In this document: piece after piece, positions 57,428-64,000 of the stretch
Numbering within the stretch: position 1 is the stretch's first letter
How the letters are laid out: every line of letters begins with the position of its first letter
Made by a program: the position numbers and the translations under genes
Notes under the pieces: generated by a model
Databases searched by the model: none
Told to the model about the DNA's origin: nothing
The model's input: only the letters and a program-made list of their open reading frames with translations
Origin: Pseudocercospora fijiensis CIRAD86
Lineage: Eukaryota > Ascomycota > Dothideomycetes > Mycosphaerellales > Mycosphaerellaceae
Reading direction: 5' to 3'
DNA: 64,000 nt
Assembly (NCBI RefSeq): GCF_000340215.1
Contig: NW_006921532.1
Location: 1,219,337 to 1,283,336, forward strand

Positions 57428-58100
57428 AGAGCTTAGCCTCCTAGGGGTCGCCTAGACACCCCTAGGAGCTTTAGTTTAGTAAATTTAGATAAAAGCCGCT
57501 TAGAGGAAGGAACTGCAATCTCTATTTATACCTAGATCCTAGAAACTAGCTACTTTACTAACTATCGTTATCTCCTTTAGCTAGGCGGGGGGCGGGGACC
57601 TTCTTTTTCTAGTAGAAGGCTAAGCACTATCCGAACGAGGTAGCGAATCCCGAAACAATCTACCTAGTTAATAGGGGAACTGTCTAGGCATCCGACCTAT
57701 AATCTAGAAATTGCTATCGTATAGATAGTCTTAGCAAACTAAGCAAGGCCGATAGGTAATTAATCTATCTCCTCCTTAGGCGGGCGGTAGCTTATCTCGA
57801 GCAAGCGGTGCTAAATAGGTCTTCGACCCGGAGCCGAGTCCTTAGAAGCTAGCTATAGTTATAGACTAGGCCCTAAGCTGTAACAGTCCTAAGGGTTTGT
57901 AGCTTTTCGGGGTTAAAGCGATGCCCTCGTTAAGAGGTTTCTCTACTTATCGTAACGGCCCCTTAAGATACTTCGGTATCGTCCGTATCGTAGGCTCTTA
58001 TCGTACCCTCGCTTCGGTTATAGCTATTCGTGCCTAGAGACTACCTTTAATACACCCGAACCTGTTAGATATAAAGAGATAGCCCTACCTTCGGCTTTAA

Positions 58101-58379
58101 TAAAGGACGGAAACTACTACTACTACTACTACTTATAGCAATAGTATAGGCTACCGAGGGTAATATAACCTATAGCAATATAGGCAGCTATGTTTAGTAA
58201 GATAGGATAACGAGACTGTCGCTTAGGCTAATAACTAGAGCCCTACAATATAGGCATTGTAGAAGTGTAATATAAACAATGTGCTATACGAGGTTAATAA
58301 TCTATCTACTCTCTAGAAGGAGGCCTCTTATATAGGCTTAAAACTAGCCTATAGGTATAGGGCCGGTTACTAGCTAATA
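58101..58379 (-). repeat. 5' LTR of gypsy copy C
   Basis: 279 bp, homologous to the four A/B LTRs. The adjoining sense leader reads TTAAAGCCGAAGG (PBS). No matching second LTR or target duplication is visible. Confidence 0.88.
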
Positions 58380-61363
58380 CTATTCTTTAGGAAAAGAGCT
58401 TAGCGACCTTTGTAATTACCTAAGCTTAGCCTTAGAGAATAATTAGATCTAGCTTAGTATAAGCGAGGCGGGTACGCCGATCCTATTCGTACTAAAGAAA
58501 GATAGTAGTCTAAGACTCTACGTCGATTATAGAGGGCTAAACGAGATTACTATTAAAAATCGTTATCCCCTGCCTCTTATTAGCAAAACGCTTAATAGGC
58601 TTAAGGACGCCGAATAGTATACGTCCTTAGACCTTTAGGATATATATTACTATATCTATGTTAAGCGAGGCGACGAGTAGAAGACTGCGTTCTATACGCG
58701 GTACGGGCACTTCGAGTACAAGGTAATGCCTTTTAGGCTTACTAATGCTCCTACTACGTTTTAAGGATACATTAATAGGGCGTTAGCTAGCCTAGTTAAT
58801 ATTTGCTATATCGTCTACCTTAACGATATTCTTATCTATAGCAAAACGCGAGAGGACTACGTACGAGACGTACGCGCTATCCTTACGCTGCTCCGGAAGT
58901 TCGCCTTATATACGAATAGAAAGAAATGTTCCTTCTAGAAGAAAGAAGTCGAATTCCTCGGGTTTATCGTTAGTACCGAAGGCGTATATAGATTAGCGTA
59001 GGGTAAACGCTATTACCGAGTAGCCTCGCCTATTAACGCTAAAAGAGGTTTAATCCTTCCTTAGATTCTGCAACTTCTATCGGAGGTTTATCCTAAATTA
59101 CTCCTAAATCGTTATACTGTTAACCGCTCTATTAAAAGGCGCCGTAAATAGCCGGAAGCTAGGTTAGGTCTAGTAGGGCGAAAGCGAGGAGCAAGCGTTC
59201 CGCTAGCTAAAGGCTGCCTTTAGCTCGGCCTCTATATTACGATACTATAATCCTATAAAGCCCCTATATATCGAAACCGATGCCTCTACGTTCGCCTTAG
59301 TAGGGATTGTATTATAATAGAGCGAAGATAGGAATTAGCACCCTATTGCTTTCTAGTTACGGAAAATAGTCCTAGCTAAGATAAATTATAAGACCTATAA
59401 TTAGGAGCTCTTAGCGGTTGTCGAGTCCTTTAAGCATTAGCGCTTATACCTCGATAGCGCCTAGTATACAATCCGCGTAGTTGTCGATTACGCTAATCTT
59501 AAGGGCTTTATAAAAATAAAGTAGCTTATCGGAAGGTAGGCAAGATAGGTAACCTTCCTTATACCTTTCGACTTTACTATTAAATATCGGGCTAGTAAAC
59601 GAAATCTAGCCGATACACCTTTACGACGTAGCGACTACGAAAGCGAGTCGTAGGTAGCGAACAACCTTCTCCCTATATTATAGTCGAAACTAGCTCTATA
59701 GTTAAATCTACCCGAGGATATCGAGCCGATTATAAAACGCATCTCTATTATATATATAGGGATACGAGACGCTAGTATAGCGCTAGCGGAACGCAAGAGT
59801 TTTATTAGTAGTCCCGTAAGAGTAGCGGCTACTATCGTTAGGAATAACAAGCCCTACTACGAGACGCCTAATATAATCCTTAGTTTCGTACGTACTTTAT
59901 AATAGCTAGAGCAAGCGAGAGGAGGAGGCTTATACGAGACAAGCTTACCGTCGGGTAGCTTAGGCTCTTTAAGTAGTTCTAACCTCCCGGCTAGCTATTT
60001 ACGTCGTAGTAACCTTATCTACTACGGCGATGCGCTATATATCCCTAAGGACTACGTATTGCGTACGTAGCTAATACGTATATACTACGACGACCCTTTA
60101 GCTAGATACTTTAGTATAGCTAAGACTATAGACCTAATACGCCGAAAGTACTTCTAGCCGAAGATAGCCGAGGATATTACGGCCTATATCCGTACCTATA
60201 GAATTTGTTAATAGTCGAAGGCGAAGCGCTATCGCCTATATAGCGAGCTCGCTACTCTATCTATACCGACCCGACCTTAGTAAGAATTAACGATAGACTT
60301 TATTACTAATCTCCCGCCGAGCAAGCTCGGTACCTACGTATATACTACGATCCTCGTAATAGTCGACCGCTATACGAAGATAAGCCTCTTTATCCTAACG
60401 ACGAAGAAGTATATAGTAGTAGAACTCGCGGATATCCTTTAAAGGGAGGTAATTAGGCGTTTTAAAGTGCTATTAGGCATTGTTAGCGATCGTAGATCGC
60501 TTTTTACTAGCTAGTTTTAGAGCGACTTCTGCTTCGAAGCGTATATAAAGCGTAGGCTTAGTATAGCCTTCTACCCTTAGACCGACGGGCAAACCGAACG
60601 CGCGAATTAGACTCTCGAGCAATACCTTCGATACTATTACTCTAAGAATTAGGATAATTAGGCTAAACTATTGCCTTAGGCGGAGTTTGCCTATAATAAT
60701 AGCGTTTATCCTACGTTGCGTATAAGCCCCTTTAAGATACTCTACGGCTTTAACCCTAATTTAATACTAAGCGCAAATAAGCTACTAGCTCGGGACGAGC
60801 TAACTAAGGGAAGGGTACTAGCAGCTATCGACGCTGCGGAGCGACTACGATAAGTATATAAAACGCTTACGGAACGCTAGTAGAAAGCAGCAGAATACTA
60901 GGCTAAGCAATACAATATATACTATACTACTAAGACATATAGTATAGGTAACTTAGTCTTGCTATCGATAAAGAACATTAGCTTAGATATCCTAAAGAAG
61001 AAACTTAGCCCGAAGTATATAGGGCCTTTCCGTATTATTAACGTAGTTAGGGCGTAGGCGTACCGCCTAGTAGCACTACCGTTAAGTACGAAGATCTATA
61101 ATGTTTTCTATATTTCCCTCCTCGAGCCTTAGTATAGGCGCGATAGCGAGGAGTATAAGATAAGTATACCTATCGCTAAAGGTAATAAGTAGTAGGTAGA
61201 AACAATCGTAGTAAAGAAGATAAAGAAGCGGAAGGCGTACTACCTTATTAAATAGCGAGGCTAGCCTAAAGAATATATTACTTAGGAGCTAGCTATTTAT
61301 ATTAAAGATTCTACAGCGTTAGACGAGTTCGAAGCTTAAGCGAAGCGTAAGCGTAGGTAGTAA
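58380..61363 (+). pseudogene. Chromovirus D pol relic
   Basis: A plus-strand gypsy pol that starts in RT, just after the copy [47 protein letters not shown], with the catalytic box YLND (58,816-58,827), Asp to Asn. RNase H lies around 59,000-59,560. The integrase keeps all three catalytic residues: Asp in LTIDFI (60,296-60,298), Asp in VSDRRSLFTS (60,488-60,490) and Glu in TERAN (60,596-60,598). A GPY region (YIGPFRIIN, about 61,015) and a chromodomain (VETIVVKKIKKRKAYYLIKW, about 61,195-61,260) follow, then TAG-TAA at 61,358-61,363. Many RIP-type stops. It lacks gag, protease and a visible LTR on either side. Its left part was probably lost when copy C inserted or was rearranged. It is a different family from the nested chromovirus. 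The minus-strand ORF 59,635-59,850 is antisense. Confidence 0.88.
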
Positions 61364-61493
61364 TTAAAATAAAAGAAAATAAAACTTAAGAAAAATAGTA
61401 GATACGTGCTCGTTTTGCTACTAAAAAAGGCCTATTAGCCTAGTATATATAAAGAAGGCGCCGTATAGGCGCGCCGACGGCAGACCGCCTACC
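61364..61493. other. Purine-rich tail after element D
   Basis: Starts with an A-rich AATAAAAGAAAATAAAAC stretch that could be a polypurine tract. No LTR can be recognised after it before the next gene begins on the opposite strand. Confidence 0.35.
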
Positions 61494-61592
61494 CTACTTA
61501 TCCTTAGAATCCTTAGCCTCCTCCTCCTCTTCGATACCTATAGCGGTATCGATAGTAGCGACGGCCTTAGCGCCGACGCGCTAGGCGAGGTT

Positions 61593-61648
61593 CTAGTACG
61601 GTTAGTATACGAAGCGTAAGTAGAACGAGGCTATAGGAAAAACTATAC
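61593..61648 (-). other. Intron 3 of the small gene
   Basis: 56 nt, GTATAG...ATACTAACCGTACTAG. Exon phases on both sides agree. Confidence 0.7.
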
Positions 61649-61821
61649 CTAACGACTAATCTCTACTAAACTAGCTAGGTTAGTACCGATATGCTCGAGG
61701 GCACTAAGTAGGTTAACGTCCGTAAGGGACCCGCCGGTAGCCTCCTTACGGGCTAGGGCTTTACTGCCGGGGGTTACCTTATTCTTATTAGTATAAAAGA
61801 CGTATAGCGTAGATAGAATAA

Positions 61822-61873
61822 CTAACATCGAGGTTAGTATACGAAGCGCAATCGGAGCGTATAAGGAATATAC
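61822..61873 (-). other. Intron 2 of the small gene
   Basis: 52 nt, GTATAT...ATACTAACCTCGATGTTAG. GTATAT may be a RIP-changed GTATGT. Confidence 0.7.
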
Positions 61874-62119
61874 GTACGACTATAGAGTCTAGCTCGGCCT
61901 AGAGTGCCTCTAAGGCCTCGTTAGACTCCTCGATAGAGTCGTAGCCGTCTAGGTCGTATAGGTCGCGCGCCGCGCGTGCGGCGCGAATACGCGCTAGCAG
62001 CGATACTAGTAAGCGGGCCGTAAGCGGAGTACAAGTATAATAGCTACCGCGGTAGCGATCGTAGTTACGCTTAGTAGTAGGGTCTATATTACCGCCTATA
62101 CAAACCTTAGTTAGGTCTA

Positions 62120-62174
62120 CTAAAGCGAGTTAGTTACGAAGCGTAAGCGCGTAGCAAGTAGCGAGAATACGTAC
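62120..62174 (-). other. Intron 1 of the small gene
   Basis: 55 nt, GTACGT...TAACTAACTCGCTTTAG. Removing it joins ...AAC-G to TA-GAC in frame. Confidence 0.7.
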
Positions 62175-62307
62175 CGTTAGCCGTTATATACTTAAAGTAA
62201 TAGGTACAGCCCTCTAGGACTTTTAGTAGGCGCTAGGTAGGCGTAGTAGGTATCGAGGGCGGTGCGCCTACGGCGCGCTTACCTAAGGTACGCGAAGGAG
62301 TAGCTAT

Positions 62308-63039
62308 ACTAGTAATGTTTTTTTTAGATAGATAATTAAAGAAGGAAAAACTTTTAAGTAATACTAGAGGGGCGTAAGATACGAGTAGGTAGGGAGTAGG
62401 TAGGTAGTATTCGGAGCGCTTAGAAAAAGAAGAAGTTTTTAAGCGGGCTTCGAATACTTTAAATACTCGCCTCGCTTTCGGACAGCTTGCGTTCTCGCGT
62501 AGCTACCGCGTTCTTAGAAATTTAGGCAATCTCTAGTTAGTACTAGAAGCAGCCGCGCTTTAAATCTATAAACAAATAAGTAACTACGAGGCAAATTATA
62601 ACGTGCCTAGCAACTATAGCCTAGCGATAGATACGCGTAAGACGCGCAAGTATAGCGTAGAGTGTAAGAAATAGTATAATTTACTATATTGCTCTATAGC
62701 TAGGATAGCTATACCGGGGGAAGGAGATAATTATAAGAACCTAAGCAAGTAAAGTCTCCTATTATGCCTTAGTAAGCCTATATAACAATTATATAATGTT
62801 ATTACGTACACTACGGTACTGTCTCGCTAGCGCAAAGCCTACTTAGCGTATACGCGGAAAAGCTCGGTCGCTCGTACGGATATACTCGGTTACCGGCTCG
62901 GCATATATACTATCCGTACGTAGCCTAGTTAATAGTAAACGCTCTGCCCTGTTCTAAGAAAGGCACGGTTTAGTTCTACTTTCTACTACAGCGATTAGTA
63001 GAGGGTGTTCTATACGTTGCTATATACCTATTTTCTTAT
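62308..63039. other. Upstream region and unassigned sequence
   Basis: Holds the presumed promoter of the small minus-strand gene (62,310-62,400, with an A/T-rich stretch and a run of eight T). A possible plus-strand frame lies around 62,590-62,755 (KTRKYSVECKK, then a stop). It is too short and damaged to call. Confidence 0.4.
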
Positions 63040-64000
63040 ACCTAAATAGTATACTATATACTATCGAGATAGTAGCGCTAGTATTTAAAGGCTTCTACGA
63101 TTGCTAAGAGCTCTTACTCGTAGGTCTCGTACCGACGTTCTATATCGATTATATTCTATAAAAAGAAGGCAATTAGGTACTAGTAGTAGTTACTATCTAA
63201 CTACTAAGACATTATAGCTAATATAGCGAACTGTAAAGCGTTAGTCTTAATACGGATTAGTTTGCTTAGTACGAAGTAGTATAACAAGGGGACTTTAGTA
63301 AAGCGCTACTTTAAACCGTTAAAAGCGGCTTGTACTCTATTAGTCTATTTAAACTCTCTAGACGGATTGGCCTTAGTTTTAGTAAGCTTAGTTAGAGGCA
63401 TTATATGTCTCGAATAGCTCTTAATAAACCGACGGTAGAAGTTAGCGAAACCGAGGAATAACTAAAGTTCCTTAATACTAGTAGGTATTAGCTACTTAGT
63501 AATAGTCTTAATCCGGTTAGGATTAGCCTTAATACCCTTAGTCGACACGAGGAAGCTAAGGAAGGACACCTCTTTAGTAGTAAAAGTGCATTTAGAAGGC
63601 TTGCAATATAAGCTATAGGCCCTTAGGCGGTCGAGGACCTTGCGGACTATAGCCTAGTACTCCGTAATATTAGGTAAATATATATAAACTAGGATGTTAT
63701 CTAGGTAAACTATACAAAGGTAGTCTAATAGGCCTAAAAGGGCCTAATTAATATAGGACTAGAATATTATAGGGGCATTAGCTAAGCCGAATAGTATAAC
63801 TAAGTACTCGAAATAGCTATAACGGGTATAGAAGGCTGTTTTCTATTTATCGCCCTTACGAATACAAATGCGGTAATAGGCGTCCTTAATGTCTAATATA
63901 GTATAGAAGTAGGCGCTAGAAAGGCGATCGAGGGTCTCGTTAATAAGCAGAAGTAGATAGCGGTCCTTAATAGTAATAGCGTTAAGCCTACGGTAATTAA
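63040..64000 (-). mobile_element. Chromovirus E fragment, relative of the nested element
   Basis: Collinear with 12,303-about 13,265 of the nested chromovirus (RNase H back into RT, minus strand), but much more RIP-mutated. The RT box reads YLDN at about 63,695-63,706, where the nested element has YLDD. It starts abruptly at 63,040 and leaves the window at the right. It shows that an older copy of the self-primed family existed beside the younger insertion. Confidence 0.85.

Larger units (their letters stand above)
52908..58379 (-). mobile_element. Gypsy copy C, 3'-truncated
   Basis: The third member of the A/B family, minus strand, with only 5' LTR, leader, gag, protease and part of RT. Homology to A/B starts abruptly at about 52,908, in the middle of RT, so RNase H, integrase, third ORF and 3' LTR are absent. 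The RT box reads FLND (about 53,140), Asp to Asn by RIP. It is more diverged than A and B are from each other. Palindromes no. 4 and no. 5 are kept. The right end abuts element D. Confidence 0.85.
61494..62307 (-). pseudogene. Small gene with three introns, unrecognised
   Basis: Four exons on the minus strand join in frame to 651 nt (216 residues): 62,307-62,175, 62,119-61,874, 61,821-61,649 and 61,592-61,494. Introns are 55, 52 and 56 nt, begin GTACGT or GTATA and end TAG, and all contain a CTAAC branch site 10-15 nt before the end. Two share CTTCGTATACTAAC. The product has CIGGNIDPTTKRNYDRYRGS, a basic and Ala-rich LL(V)SLLARIRAARAARDLY helix, an acidic stretch after it, NKVTPGSKALARKEATGG, and an EEEEEAKDSKDK tail. 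I recognise no family. RIP damage is light: the presumed ATG reads ATA (62,307-62,305) and a few TAGs stand for Gln or Trp. It ends about 130 bp from element D, tail to tail. Confidence 0.65.

Noticed and set aside
1..64000. tRNA, rRNA or riboswitch genes
   Set aside because: No cloverleaf with the usual T-loop, no rRNA-like stretch and no known riboswitch core was seen on either strand by eye.
1..64000. Centromere
   Set aside because: RIPed retroelement nests are typical of some fungal centromeres, but nothing in the sequence distinguishes that from other heterochromatin. CENP-A mapping would be needed.

Overview
The window looks like transposon-filled, RIP-mutated heterochromatin of a filamentous ascomycete. 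CpA and TpG are strongly depleted and TpA is in excess, while CpG is common. Nearly every in-frame stop in otherwise open reading frames is TAG or TAA, as C-to-T change in CpA context would produce. His and Cys codons of conserved motifs repeatedly read as Tyr. The recognisable families are fungal: Ty3/gypsy elements with and without chromodomains, a Plavaka DNA transposase, and a QDE-2-type Argonaute. I see no tRNA, rRNA or intact housekeeping gene. Almost all coding features are therefore given as pseudogenes, read through RIP-type stops.

Layout. (1) 1-24,060: degraded, unrecognised minus-strand ORFs, split at a CTAG site by gypsy copy A (3,806-23,535). Copy A is itself interrupted inside its integrase by a younger Tf1/sushi-like chromovirus (8,885-16,441). 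(2) 25,190-41,765: a plus-strand SNF2-like helicase relic, split by gypsy copy B (27,057-39,213), a sister of A. (3) 41,766-46,680: a coiled-coil ORF, a 136-bp tandem array, an assembly gap, an Argonaute relic with its PIWI C-terminus, an 86-bp-arm hairpin, a second 136-bp array, and an unrecognised minus ORF. (4) 46,690-52,560: a Plavaka transposase relic carrying a 1.53-kb small non-autonomous LTR element (48,451-49,980). (5) 52,717-58,379: a foldback repeat and truncated gypsy copy C. (6) 58,380-61,363: plus-strand chromovirus D, truncated at its 5' side. (7) 61,494-62,307: a small minus-strand gene with three clear introns. (8) 63,040-64,000: a degraded relative of the nested chromovirus.

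The A/B gypsy family is the most unusual part. Each copy is about 12.16 kb, with 280-bp LTRs and CTAG target duplications. Besides gag-pol, each carries a third same-strand ORF of exactly 2,754 nt between pol and the 3' LTR, and five copies of a 23-bp near-palindrome centred on CCCCCGGGG, most of them outside the ORFs. The nested chromovirus has a textbook self-priming signal: the 11 nt after its 5' LTR are the exact complement of an 11-nt stretch inside that LTR. The nesting gives a relative order of events: Plavaka, helicase and minus ORFs first, then gypsy A/B, then the nested chromovirus. The small LTR element came after Plavaka.

Limits: all identifications come from reading translations by eye. 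Boundaries without LTR or target-duplication support are approximate. Two N gaps (100 and 142 bases) interrupt the sequence, and the first is flanked by an exact 366-bp duplication that is probably an assembly artefact.
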